Assembly: GCA_904418995.1 (NCBI GenBank)
Contig: CAJFQF010000005.1
Span: forward strand, 42,980 to 106,979
DNA from: Heritagella_A intestinalis
GTDB taxonomy: Bacteria > Bacillota > Clostridia > Oscillospirales > Acutalibacteraceae
Length of the DNA: 64,000 nt
Reading direction: 5' to 3'
Positions within the stretch are counted from its first letter, which is position 1, and the number at the start of each line of letters is the position of its first letter. The notes beneath the pieces are model-generated. The model was given only the letters and a program-made list of their open reading frames with translations. It did no database searches and was not told the DNA's origin. Positions 25,183-33,583 of this stretch are shown here, piece by piece. The translations under genes and the position numbers were made by a program.

Positions 25183-27300
25183 TTGAAGAAGAGCAAAAAA
25201 ATTGCTTGCACCGTCTTGGCCCTGATGATGGTAGCCAGCTCCGGTATGTCCGTTTTCGCAGCTACCGAGCATTGGAACGATGCTGCCAACAACACCTCCG
25301 AGAACGCTGAGTGGACCGCATGGAAGACCGCTTGGGAAACCGTAAAGACCGATTACCAGAAGGTCGCCATCACCGTGGGCGCTGATGAAACCCAGATCAA
25401 CTTCAGCTGGTACTCCAAGACCCAGGAGACCCCCGCCGTTCGTCTGGCCAACAACATCCGCATGAATGACTACACCGAGTTTTCCGGCACCCAGGATGCA
25501 ACTCCCAAGTACATCAGCGCTGACGGCGTGCAGACCACCGAGGGCAACGGCGACGCCTACTATGCCTCCAAGGTAACCGTTACCGGCCTGGAAGAGAACA
25601 CCACCTACTACTATCAGTACTACCAGAACGGTGAGTGGAGCGATGCCACCGAGTTCACCACCCAGGACTTCGACTCCTTCAAGGCCCTGCTCTACGGCGA
25701 TCCCCAGATCGGCGCTTGCTCCGGCCAGACTTCCGTGGATGGCAGCGCAATGTCCGGCCAGCTGGCTGCCCGGAACGACGCCTTCAACTGGAACCTCACC
25801 GTGGAAGAGTCCCTGGAGAAGAACCCCGATACCAACTTCCTGATCACTGCTGGCGACCAGGTGAACACCTCCCGCAATGAGTATGAGTATGCCGGCTTCC
25901 TGAATGCAGGCGCCCTGGACAACTACGCTCTGTCCACTGCCATCGGCAACCACGACTCCAGCAACTCCAACTACAGCGACCACTACAACAACCCCAACAG
26001 CGGCGTTGCTACCGAGGGCCAGACTGTTGCCGGCACCGACTACTACTACACCTATGGCAACACCCTGTTCATTATCCTGGACACCAACAACTATAACTGC
26101 GCTACCCACGAGGCCGTGATGAAAGAGGCTGTGGCGAAGAACCCCGACGCCAAGTGGAGAGTCGTCATGTTCCACCAGGACATCTACGGTTCCGGCAAGG
26201 ACCACTCCGATTCCGACGGCATGGTGCTCCGCACCCAGCTGACCCCCCTCATGGACGAGTATGACATCGACGTTGTCCTCCAGGGCCACGACCACACCTA
26301 CTCCCGTACCTACCAGCTGAGCAGCGACGGCCAGGAGCATAAGGAATACAACAACAGCAACTGGAGAGGCGATGAGGACTACCTGAGCGAGAACGAGTGC
26401 TACAACATCCTGTCCTCTCAGCGCAGCGGCACGGTGATTGACCCCGAAGGCACCGTGTATCTGGAGACCAACTCCGCTTCCGGCAGTAAGTTCTATGAGC
26501 TCATTGCCAACCAGCAGGACTATGTCGCCGAGCGCAGCCAGACCTGGACCCCCTCCTATTCTGTGCTGACCATCGACGAGAACTCCTTCAGCATCGCTAC
26601 CTATGATGTAACCACCGGCGAAATGCTGGCCGACAGCACCCCGTACACCATTGTGAAGTCCGCTGATAAGACTGCCCTTAACGAGGCCATCGCTGATGCC
26701 GAGGCCATCGACGGCAGCAAGTACACCGCCGAGTCCTATGCCGCCCTCACCAAGGCTCTGGAAGCTGCTAAGGCCGTAGCCGCCGATGCGGAAGCTACCG
26801 ACTCCGAGGTTGCCCAGGCTGTGGCTGACCTGGCCAACGCCAAGGCTGGCCTGGCTGTCATCGTAGTGGACAAGACTGCCCTCAATGAGGCCATTGCCGC
26901 TGCTGAGGCTGTTGACGGCAGCAAGTACACCGAGGAATCCTATGCCGCCCTCACCAAGGCTCTGGAGGCTGCTAAGGCAGTAGCCGCCGATGCCGACGCT
27001 ACCGAAGAGGAAGTGGCCCAGGCTGCCGAGGCTCTCACCGCCGCACAGAAGGCCCTGGTAGAGGTTTCCAATGAGAATCCCAATGAGAAGCCCGACGACA
27101 ACCAGAAGCCCGATGATACCCAGAAGCCTTCCGGTGACAACAACGGCAACACCTCCGAGGATCCCAACAAGGGCCCCATGGACAACCCCTCCACTGGCGA
27201 CAATGGCGTAGCTGCCTGGGCGCTGACCGCTGCCCTGTCCGGTATGGGCATTGCCGGTATCGTGATCTCTGAGAAGAGAAAGAAGGCAAACGCTCGCTAA
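25183..27300 (+). CDS. Secreted purple-acid-phosphatase-like metallophosphoesterase with FIVAR repeats and wall sorting signal
   Basis: A 705-residue surface protein. A signal peptide (cut near SVFAATE) is followed by a fibronectin-like N-terminal domain and a calcineurin-type phosphoesterase domain with GDPQIG, GDQVN, GNHD, FHQD and GHDHTYSR. Then come two FIVAR repeats (from residues 495 and 563), a Pro/Asn/Asp-rich spacer, and a sorting signal: NPSTG at 668-672, a hydrophobic helix and a KRKK tail. The motif is NPSTG instead of LPXTG. TTG at 25183 is the start; AGAGGA lies seven bases upstream and the ATG at 25176 is out of frame. A phosphate-scavenging role is likely. Confidence 0.92.
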   Translation: MKKSKKIACTVLALMMVASSGMSVFAATEHWNDAANNTSENAEWTAWKTAWETVKTDYQKVAITVGADETQINFSWYSKTQETPAVRLANNIRMNDYTEFSGTQDATPKYISADGVQTTEGNGDAYYASKVTVTGLEENTTYYYQYYQNGEWSDATEFTTQDFDSFKALLYGDPQIGACSGQTSVDGSAMSGQLAARNDAFNWNLTVEESLEKNPDTNFLITAGDQVNTSRNEYEYAGFLNAGALDNYALSTAIGNHDSSNSNYSDHYNNPNSGVATEGQTVAGTDYYYTYGNTLFIILDTNNYNCATHEAVMKEAVAKNPDAKWRVVMFHQDIYGSGKDHSDSDGMVLRTQLTPLMDEYDIDVVLQGHDHTYSRTYQLSSDGQEHKEYNNSNWRGDEDYLSENECYNILSSQRSGTVIDPEGTVYLETNSASGSKFYELIANQQDYVAERSQTWTPSYSVLTIDENSFSIATYDVTTGEMLADSTPYTIVKSADKTALNEAIADAEAIDGSKYTAESYAALTKALEAAKAVAADAEATDSEVAQAVADLANAKAGLAVIVVDKTALNEAIAAAEAVDGSKYTEESYAALTKALEAAKAVAADADATEEEVAQAAEALTAAQKALVEVSNENPNEKPDDNQKPDDTQKPSGDNNGNTSEDPNKGPMDNPSTGDNGVAAWALTAALSGMGIAGIVISEKRKKANAR
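26665..27072 (+). repeat. Two tandem 204-bp units encoding FIVAR repeats
   Basis: Unit 1 starts at 26665 and unit 2 at 26869. Both encode DKTALNEAI...GSKYT.ESYAALTKALEAAK; the middle of each unit is nearly identical at the DNA level, which suggests recent duplication or gene conversion. FIVAR modules bind extracellular matrix in other surface proteins. Confidence 0.9.
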
Positions 27301-27347
27301 AAGCAAGCGGCCTTTGACCGAACCTGAAGAACTGTAAATAAGATGTA

Positions 27348-27385
27348 GGGGCAGAAGCGGGATTGCCGTTTCTGCCCCATATTAT
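27348..27385 (+). terminator. Weak hairpin after the phosphoesterase gene
   Basis: GGGGCAGAA (27348-27356) and TTCTGCCCC (27370-27378) form a strong stem, but the tail is ATATTATA, not a T run. Confidence 0.5.
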
Positions 27386-27398
27386 ATGAGGGATGAAA

Positions 27399-28640
27399 AT
27401 GAACGCAAAAAAGAAAGTTACCAAAAGACAAGTATTGGCCTGGGGGCTTATGTGCCTGGTGGCCGTGGCCTTTGCCGTGTTCCTCTGGCAATTCAACCAG
27501 ATTGAAAAAACGCCTTTGGTGAGCACAGAGGGGCGCACCTTTGAAAAAGCCACGGTGGTGTCCGTGCTCCGGGATAACCTGCAGGAGGACGGCAACCGCT
27601 ATGGCGACCAGCAGGTGGAACTGCAAATCAATACCGGCGAGCTGGCCGGGCAGGTCGTGGAAGCCACCAGCCCCAACGGAAACCTTTTTGGCGCCGTGTG
27701 CTATCCCGGCCGGGATGTAATCGCCATTGTCAGCATCAGCGGCGATAACCACGTGGTCACCGTTTACAGCCCGGACCGCACCTTGGCTGTGGCAGGATTT
27801 ATCATTATCTTCCTCCTGCTGCTGAGCCTGCTGGGCGGTATGCACGGCTTAAAATCTGCTTTTGGCCTGATTTTTACGTTTGTCTGCATCTTCTTCCTGA
27901 TGCTCCCCATGATCTATATGGGGGTTTCGCCGGTGCTTTCCGCCATCCTGATTTCGCTGATTACCACTCTCATGACCATGTATCTCATTGGTGGGTTTTC
28001 TGCCAAAACTTTCTGCGCGGTAGTGGGCACTCTGGCCGGCGTAATCCTGGCGGGTGTTTCCGCGTGGCTTTTCGGCATGGCGGCGGACATCGGCGGATAC
28101 AATGTGAGCAATATTGAGGACTTGGTTTTCTTGGGTCAGAACACCCCGGTGAAGATTGGGGAGCTGCTCTTTGCCGGCATTTTGATTTCGGCCCTGGGCG
28201 CTGTCACGGACGTAGCCATGTCTATTTCTTCCACTATCTGTGAAATTTACACCCAAAGCCCGCACCTTTCCCGGTGGCAGCTTTTCCGCTCCGGTATGAC
28301 CGTGGGCCGGGACGTCATGGCCACCATGGCCGATACCCTGGTCATGGCCTTTGCCGGCAGCTCCCTGAGTATGCTGGTCCTCAACTACGCCTATGACCTT
28401 TCCATGAATCAGATTCTCAATTCCAGCAGTATTGGCATTGAGATTATGCAGGCAGTCTCCGGCAGCATCGGCATTGTCATGTCCGTGCCCCTGGTGTCCT
28501 TCCTGGCAGCTTCCCTGGTTCCCGCCTGGGAGAACCACAAGCTGAAAAAGCACCATTCCGCCCCGGTCCTGGAAGAGTCCCCAGCGGAATCCCCGGAGCA
28601 GGAGGAGCTGGAAGATCTGGAGGATTCCACTGAAGAGTAA
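27399..28640 (+). CDS. YibE/F family membrane protein
   Basis: A 413-residue membrane protein. After one N-terminal helix there is an outside domain of about 100 residues, then about seven helices with the family patterns GLKSAFGLIFTFVCIFFLMLP, GALGAVTDVAMSI-like SALGAVTDVAMSISSTI and VGRDVMATMADTLVMAFAG. The C-terminus is acidic (EQEELEDLEDSTEE). YibE/F proteins are widespread in Firmicutes; the function is unknown. ATG 27399 is preferred because GAGG (27389-27392) is six bases away; 27393 would be too close. Confidence 0.9.
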   Translation: MNAKKKVTKRQVLAWGLMCLVAVAFAVFLWQFNQIEKTPLVSTEGRTFEKATVVSVLRDNLQEDGNRYGDQQVELQINTGELAGQVVEATSPNGNLFGAVCYPGRDVIAIVSISGDNHVVTVYSPDRTLAVAGFIIIFLLLLSLLGGMHGLKSAFGLIFTFVCIFFLMLPMIYMGVSPVLSAILISLITTLMTMYLIGGFSAKTFCAVVGTLAGVILAGVSAWLFGMAADIGGYNVSNIEDLVFLGQNTPVKIGELLFAGILISALGAVTDVAMSISSTICEIYTQSPHLSRWQLFRSGMTVGRDVMATMADTLVMAFAGSSLSMLVLNYAYDLSMNQILNSSSIGIEIMQAVSGSIGIVMSVPLVSFLAASLVPAWENHKLKKHHSAPVLEESPAESPEQEELEDLEDSTEE

Positions 28641-28664
28641 GCGTCCGTTTATCCAATCCCTTGC

Positions 28665-28703
28665 AAAACAGCGCCGTTCTTTATAGACGGCGCTGTTTTG
28701 TTG
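28665..28703. terminator. Bidirectional terminator between yibE/F and the TetR gene
   Basis: AAAACAGCGCCGT (28665-28677) pairs with ACGGCGCTGTTTT (28687-28699); it serves both convergent genes. Confidence 0.88.
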
Positions 28704-28704
28704 T

Positions 28705-29295
28705 TTACAGAGGGCTTTTCCACATGGTATCTCCGTTCTCGCCGGTGGTTTCTGCTTGGCCCCGGTAGTGGCGCAAAATGGTTTCGGAAATTTCCGAAAC
28801 GGTGTTCACAATATCCGGCTCTTGGGGGTGGCGGATATAGGCGAAATAGGAGCCGTATACCATATAAGAGAGGATGACCCGGGCCTGCTGGCTGCCGGTG
28901 GAATCCCACTGGTCCGGGTAGTGCTCTTCCAGATAGTCCAGCAGGCCCTGTTCCAGCCGGTCCGCCAGAAGCAGGCTCTGGCTTTCCGGAAAGACAATCC
29001 GCAGCAGGGCCCCCTGCCCCAAAATCGCGCTGTGCAGCTCCTGGGTGAACCGGGCCGGGGCAGTGAGAAAGTATTCCGGGTGCTGGATTCCCCCCAGGAT
29101 GGATTGAATCATTTCCGTTTCCAGCTGGTGGGACAGGTCGTAGATGTCCTGATAGTGGAGATAAAAGGTTGCCTTGTTGATGCCGGCCAGCTGGGTGAGC
29201 TCCCGGATTGTGATTTTTTCCAGGGGCTTTTTGGCCCGGAGCTGGATAAAGGCATTGACAATACTGGCTTTGGTGCGGCGGATACGGGGGTCCAC
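28705..29295 (-). CDS. TetR/AcrR family transcriptional regulator
   Basis: A 196-residue regulator. The N-terminal helix-turn-helix is ITIRELTQLAGINKATFYLHY; the rest is a helical ligand/dimer domain of the TetR_C type. A GTG at 29295 with AGGAGGG six bases upstream is chosen over an in-frame ATG at 29325, which lacks a ribosome site. It is divergent from glgB, and the shared 180-bp region has three copies of a CGAAAA-GTCG motif, so self-regulation and control of glgB are plausible. The ligand is unknown. Confidence 0.88.
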   Translation of the reverse strand: MDPRIRRTKASIVNAFIQLRAKKPLEKITIRELTQLAGINKATFYLHYQDIYDLSHQLETEMIQSILGGIQHPEYFLTAPARFTQELHSAILGQGALLRIVFPESQSLLLADRLEQGLLDYLEEHYPDQWDSTGSQQARVILSYMVYGSYFAYIRHPQEPDIVNTVSEISETILRHYRGQAETTGENGDTMWKSPL

Positions 29296-29329
29296 AGCGC
29301 TCCCTCCTTTTAAGAAAATAGACACTTAT

Positions 29330-29370
29330 CGAAAAAATGTCGCCTTCTCGACGGTTTTCGAAAATTGTCG
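29330..29370. promoter_or_regulatory. Putative operator, three CGAAAA...GTCG half-sites
   Basis: CGAAAAAATGTCG (29330-29342), its near reverse complement CGACGGTTTTCG (29349-29360) and a third copy CGAAAATTGTCG (29359-29370) lie between the TetR gene and glgB. The first two form an imperfect inverted repeat of TetR-operator size and end just before the glgB -35 box. Confidence 0.45.
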
Positions 29371-29371
29371 G

Positions 29372-29400
29372 TTGTAAATCGCCGGGGCTTCTTTCATAAT
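29372..29400 (+). promoter_or_regulatory. Candidate glgB promoter
   Basis: TTGTAA (29372-29377) and CATAAT (29395-29400) are 17 bases apart, about 70 bp before the glgB start and next to the putative operator. Confidence 0.45.
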
Positions 29401-29475
29401 GAGTATACAAAGAAAATCGACACCCGTCAATCAGCAGAGGTTTTGCGGGGTGTTTTTGGGAAAGGAAGGCTGACC

Positions 29476-31266
29476 ATGGATTTTTACAGCTTTTATACGG
29501 GGAATTGTTTTGACGCCCACCAGTGGCTGGGAGCCCACCCCCAGGGGGAGGGCTTCGTGTTCCGCACTTTTGCCCCTTCGGCAGACAGGATTTCGATTAT
29601 CGGGGATTGCACTGGGGGAGAGGAAGTCCCCATGGAGAAGGTGGGGGACGGCAATTTTTATGAATGTACCCTGCCCAATGCCCGGGAAGGCCAGCGCTAC
29701 CAGTACCGCATTTATCACAGCCAGGGCTGTACGGACCACTGCGACCCCTACGGATACGGCATGGAGCTGCGTCCGGACCATCAATCCGTGCTGCGCCGGC
29801 TGGACTATGCCTTTCAGGATGAGGACTGGATGAAGAACCGCACTGACCGGAAAAAAGGCCCTCTGAACATCTATGAAGTCCACCTGGGCTCCTGGCGCCG
29901 GAAAGGGGAGGGCCTCAACGACTTTTACAACTATGAAGAGCTGGCGGGGATGCTCATTCCCTATGTCAAGGACGCCGGCTACGACCACATTGAGCTGCTG
30001 CCCATCTGCGAGCACCCGGCGGACGAGTCCTGGGGCTACCAGAATACCGGTTTTTTCAGCCCCACTTCCCGCTACGGCACGGCCGTGCAGCTGAAAAAAT
30101 TCATTGACGCCTGCCACCAGGCGGGCATTGGGGTGATTCTGGACTTTGTGCCGGTGCATTTTGCCATGGACGACTACGGCCTGCGCCGCTATGACGGCAC
30201 GTTCCTCTATGAATATCCCAACAGCGATGTGGGGCTCAGCGAGTGGGGCAGCTGCAACTTTATGCACTCCCGGGGAGAGGTGCGCAGTTTCCTGCAATCC
30301 GCTGTGAGTTATTGGCTGGGGGAATATCACTTTGACGGCATCCGTTTTGACGCTATCAGCCGCATCCTCTATTGGCAGGGGGATGAAAAGCGGGGCGTCA
30401 ACGGCATGGCGGTGCGGTTTGTCCAGGGAATGAACCAGGAGCTGAAAGCCCGGTATCCCGGCTGTATGCTCATTGCCGAGGATTCCACCGACTTCCCCGG
30501 GGTGACCAAGGATGTGGGCAGCGGCGGCCTGGGGTTTGACTATAAGTGGGATATGGGCTGGATGCACGATACCCTCTCCGTGTTCCAGATGCCGCCGGCG
30601 GAGCGCCGGGAAAAGTATCACAAGCTGAGCTTTTCCATGATGTACTTTTACAACGACCGGTTCCTGATGCCCTTCTCCCATGACGAAGTGGTTCACGGGA
30701 AGGCCACGATCCTGCAAAAGATGAACGGGGACTATGACCAGAAATTTCCCCAGGCCCGGGCGCTGTATCTCTATATGATGACCCATCCCGGGAAAAAGCT
30801 GAACTTCATGGGCAATGAAATCGGCCATTTCCGGGAATGGGACGAAAAGCGGGAGCAGGATTGGGAGCTGCTCCAATATCCTCTCCACGACGGCTTTTTC
30901 CACTATATCCAGGAGCTGAACCGGATCTATGAAACTCATCCGGCCCTGTATGCCGCCGACTATGAAAAGGAGGGATTCCAGTGGCTGGACTGCCAGCCGG
31001 GAGAGGGCTGTACCTATGCTTTCCTCCGTGCCGGAAAAGGGGAGCAGCTGGCAGTGGTGCTCAATCTCAACGACCGCCCGGAAGAAGACTATTCCCTGCG
31101 GATTCCCGGAGCGGGCCGTTTGGAGCTGCTCTTAGACAGTGATTGGCAGTGCTGGGGCGGCCAGAGCCTGCCCTGCGCCGGCGCGGTAGCGGTGCCCCAG
31201 GCCGGGGAGTTTTTCCTGCATCTGGCGCCCTTCTCCGGAAAGGTCTATCGGGTGATTGAGAGGTAA
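29476..31266 (+). CDS. glgB: 1,4-alpha-glucan branching enzyme
   Basis: A 596-residue GH13 enzyme that makes alpha-1,6 branches in glycogen. A CBM48 domain (GEGFVFRTFAPSADRISIIG) precedes the catalytic barrel, which has the nucleophile Asp292 in FDGIRFDAIS, the acid/base Glu335 in LIAEDST, and PFSHDEVVHGK. The frame is open further upstream, but the ATG at 29476 has AAAGGAAGG six bases away. No glgA, glgC, glgD or glgP lies next to it, so it is separate from a glycogen operon; control by the divergent TetR gene is possible. Confidence 0.95.
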   Translation: MDFYSFYTGNCFDAHQWLGAHPQGEGFVFRTFAPSADRISIIGDCTGGEEVPMEKVGDGNFYECTLPNAREGQRYQYRIYHSQGCTDHCDPYGYGMELRPDHQSVLRRLDYAFQDEDWMKNRTDRKKGPLNIYEVHLGSWRRKGEGLNDFYNYEELAGMLIPYVKDAGYDHIELLPICEHPADESWGYQNTGFFSPTSRYGTAVQLKKFIDACHQAGIGVILDFVPVHFAMDDYGLRRYDGTFLYEYPNSDVGLSEWGSCNFMHSRGEVRSFLQSAVSYWLGEYHFDGIRFDAISRILYWQGDEKRGVNGMAVRFVQGMNQELKARYPGCMLIAEDSTDFPGVTKDVGSGGLGFDYKWDMGWMHDTLSVFQMPPAERREKYHKLSFSMMYFYNDRFLMPFSHDEVVHGKATILQKMNGDYDQKFPQARALYLYMMTHPGKKLNFMGNEIGHFREWDEKREQDWELLQYPLHDGFFHYIQELNRIYETHPALYAADYEKEGFQWLDCQPGEGCTYAFLRAGKGEQLAVVLNLNDRPEEDYSLRIPGAGRLELLLDSDWQCWGGQSLPCAGAVAVPQAGEFFLHLAPFSGKVYRVIER

Positions 31267-31316
31267 TTCCCGGGAGAGAAACAGAAAAAGAGATAGTCGC
31301 TAAAAAAAGAAAGATA

Positions 31317-31325
31317 TGATATAAT
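31317..31325 (+). promoter_or_regulatory. Extended -10 promoter of the CpXC gene
   Basis: TGATATAAT is a full extended -10 box; the -35 region is poor. The ATG follows about 73 bp later. Confidence 0.45.
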
Positions 31326-31397
31326 AACTAAAGAAAAAGCGCGGATGGATTTTGTTCTGGACGGCAAGAAGCAGGAATCCGCAAGGGAGGGAAAAGC

Positions 31398-32036
31398 ATG
31401 TCGAGAAAAACCCGAGAAAAAATAACTTGTCCGAAGTGCGGGAAGGAAAACGATTTTATCCTATGGCAGAGCCTCAATGGGGAGATAGACCCGGAAGCTC
31501 AGCAAAAGCTGCTGGATGGAACCCTGTTTCGTTTTCAGTGTGAAAACTGCGGTTATGAGGCTCATGTGGATTACGGAATGCTCTATCACGATATGGCCCA
31601 TCAAGCGATGGTGTATTATGTGAGACCGGAATCTGTTGAGCAGACTAAGAAAATGATGGAAGAAGCGGAAGGGCAATTTGGTTCTGCCATGTCCGGATAC
31701 AAAAAACGTGTGGTAACCAGCCAAAATTCCCTTCGGGAAAAAGCCATCCTCTTTCAGCACGGGCTGGACGACCGGGTCGTAGAAATATGCAAGTTGTTTT
31801 ACCTTGCCAACGCCAGTGAGCAGTTTCCGAAAGCCCATATTACAGAGGTTTTCTTTTCCATAATAGACGACGATACCTACCTTTTGGAGTTTTTCGGGGA
31901 TGAATCTTTCAGCGCGGAGATTCCCAGAGGTGTATATGAGGAAACCCGGAAAAGCCTGGCGGAAAAGCTGGAGGCGGCAGGGGATTCCGAGAGCGTCGTC
32001 AACCTGGAGTGGGCGATGGAATTCCTGCGGAAATAG
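31398..32036 (+). CDS. CpXC domain protein
   Basis: A 212-residue protein with a zinc-ribbon-like N-terminus (CPKCGKEN and CENCGYE) that defines the CpXC domain, followed by a long alpha/beta region without known motifs. Family members are found singly in Firmicutes; no function is known. GGGAGGGAAAAGC precedes the ATG. It has its own promoter and no close neighbour on its strand; a short 126-bp gap follows before the DUF177 promoter. Confidence 0.85.
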   Translation: MSRKTREKITCPKCGKENDFILWQSLNGEIDPEAQQKLLDGTLFRFQCENCGYEAHVDYGMLYHDMAHQAMVYYVRPESVEQTKKMMEEAEGQFGSAMSGYKKRVVTSQNSLREKAILFQHGLDDRVVEICKLFYLANASEQFPKAHITEVFFSIIDDDTYLLEFFGDESFSAEIPRGVYEETRKSLAEKLEAAGDSESVVNLEWAMEFLRK

Positions 32037-32162
32037 TAGGGAAAGCAGCATTTGGCCGTCGTTTCCTTCGGGCACTTTGCCGGAAGGGGTAGGGGCCTGT
32101 GGAGGGAAAAACGGGATTCCTGCCAAACAGGCCAAAAGCCCGGAAAATCCCGCAAATTCTTG

Positions 32163-32191
32163 TTGACAAACCTAACCGGTTCGATTATAAT
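32163..32191 (+). promoter_or_regulatory. Consensus sigma-A promoter of DUF177-rpmF
   Basis: TTGACA (32163-32168) and TATAAT (32186-32191) with 17 bases between them: a perfect match to the vegetative consensus, suited to a ribosomal-protein operon. Confidence 0.88.
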
Positions 32192-32240
32192 AATTCATGA
32201 TGTTCTCATCAAAGCCTATGAATTTGCTGGAGTGTCCGCT

Positions 32241-32750
32241 ATGCAGTTGGATTTGCGCCGTGTATTTACAGAAGAAATCAAGGAGCTTCCCTTTTCCGGA
32301 ACCCTGGATTTGTCGGAAACGGAAATTGCCGGGAGCCATCCCTTTGTCTCTCCGGTTTCCTATCACGGTACAGTCAAACCCTTTGCAGGGGAGGCACAGG
32401 TAGAGGCGGAGGTATCCTTCTCTTTTTCCATTCCCTGTGACCGCTGCGCCGAGATGATTCACCGAGACTATCGGTATCATTTCTCTCATGGCGTTGTGCG
32501 CACCCTGAATCAGGAGGACAACGACGACTATATTCAGGCCGAAGATGAAACCATTGATGTGGACGAGCTTTTCCGTGCAGACATTCTGCTGGAGCTTCCC
32601 ACCAAATTTTTGTGCAGGCCGGATTGCAAAGGCTTGTGCAGCCAGTGCGGCCAGAACCTGAACCAGGGGGACTGCGGCTGCAATAAACGTCGGATAGATC
32701 CTCGTTTGGAGGTTCTTCAACAACTCATACAATCGTCTGAATCCAAATAA
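32241..32750 (+). CDS. DUF177 (YceD) family protein
   Basis: A 169-residue protein with the DUF177 signature near the C-terminus (LPTKFLCRPDCKGLC, then CSQCGQNLN and DCGC). YceD is nearly always encoded directly before rpmF; genetic work in plants and bacteria links the family to 23S rRNA accumulation. The ATG at 32241 has GGAG eight bases upstream. It is 15 bp from rpmF and shares its promoter. Confidence 0.93.
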   Translation: MQLDLRRVFTEEIKELPFSGTLDLSETEIAGSHPFVSPVSYHGTVKPFAGEAQVEAEVSFSFSIPCDRCAEMIHRDYRYHFSHGVVRTLNQEDNDDYIQAEDETIDVDELFRADILLELPTKFLCRPDCKGLCSQCGQNLNQGDCGCNKRRIDPRLEVLQQLIQSSESK

Positions 32751-32765
32751 GGAGGTGCTGATTCG

Positions 32766-32948
32766 ATGGCGGTACCCAAGAGAAAAGTATCCAGTGCAAG
32801 ACAGAACAAGAGACGTTCCAACGTCTGGAAGCTGAACGCGCCGGCTCTGGTAAAGTGCCCCAAGTGCGGGGAGTACAAGACCCCTCACAGGGTCTGCGGC
32901 AACTGCGGCTTCTATAACGGCAGAGATGTTCTGAAGAAAGAGGCTTAA
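32766..32948 (+). CDS. rpmF: 50S ribosomal protein L32
   Basis: A 60-residue basic protein beginning MAVPKRKVSSARQNKRRS, with the zinc-binding CPKC and CGNC pairs, so it is the zinc-containing form. AAGGAGGTG precedes the ATG. The gene order DUF177-rpmF is highly conserved; plsX, which often follows, is absent. Confidence 0.98.
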   Translation: MAVPKRKVSSARQNKRRSNVWKLNAPALVKCPKCGEYKTPHRVCGNCGFYNGRDVLKKEA

Positions 32949-32969
32949 TCAGCACCTTTCACGAAGGGT

Positions 32970-32999
32970 AGAGAAGGAGCGATCCTTCTCTATTTTTTT
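32970..32999 (+). terminator. Intrinsic terminator after rpmF
   Basis: AGAGAAGGA (32970-32978) and TCCTTCTCT (32983-32991), loop GCGA, followed by ATTTTTTTA. Confidence 0.88.
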
Positions 33000-33033
33000 A
33001 TGTAGCGGTATTTAGGAACGAAGAAGAAAAACT

Positions 33034-33475
33034 TTTTTTCTTGCAAAAAGTCCGGACAGTGTCCGGTTCCAATCCGCGTTTGAGGCGAGCGCAAGCAATC
33101 CCCATTGTCCACGCGTAGCTAACGCCGCGAGAACACAAGGCCACTAATAGCTGTCGACTCTCCCGCGGACTGGCGGCGCATACTATGCGCCACTGGGAGC
33201 TTGCAAATTCACTTTTCAAAAATGCGCCCTACGGATAAGAGTATTCCGCCCATTGCGATGGGCGGCCAAGGGGCTCCTCGCCCCTGGACCCTCGCCAGGC
33301 TGGGCCTGGACGCAATCCGCGCTTATAGCAAATGCGAACAACAGCCTGGTTCCACGCGTAGTCAGCCCCGCGATAGAATAGGCTGTTCCTTGATGCAGCT
33401 ATCCCGCGGATTGCCCGCGGGGCGCCGTGTGCCGGTGGCACACAATCAAGGCGCTGACCGAAGCGGAGCGGAGAC
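33034..33475. repeat. Modular intergenic repeat, locus 1
   Basis: The 583-bp gap between rpmF and the DUF512 gene has no credible gene but is made of modules also found at 54.34-54.67 kb. Module A (33069-33190) starts CAATCCGCG, contains CCACGCGTAG and ends in the palindrome GCGCATACTATGCGC. Module B (33191-33237) is 47 bp and identical to 54379-54425. Module C (33241-33311) contains two hairpins and GCCTGGACG. A second, diverged module A follows (33312-33420). Module D (about 33421-33472) matches 54483-54531 in inverted orientation. It has no resemblance to a CRISPR array, and function is unknown. Confidence 0.85.
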
Positions 33476-33583
33476 TGCCACCCGCTTTTTGAAAAAATCG
33501 AGTAAAATTTTTGTGTTCGCGGGATAGCTGGTTCTATATCACAGCCTTCTCCCCGCGTAATCAGACAAGAAAGGAGCGAGACC

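Noticed and set aside
25048..27306. A 752-codon open frame on the minus strand opposite the phosphoesterase gene
   Set aside because: It is the exact antisense of a gene with signal peptide, catalytic motifs and sorting signal. The translation is low-complexity Gly/Val/Leu text caused by codon bias on the other strand.
31267..31397. Riboswitch or T-box in a 130-bp leader
   Set aside because: No conserved core or terminator/antiterminator pair was seen; only an extended -10 box is supported.
33034..33475. Possible CRISPR array in the rpmF-DUF512 gap
   Set aside because: Repeats are of unequal length, few and not regularly spaced, without unique spacers or cas genes. It is a modular repeat instead.
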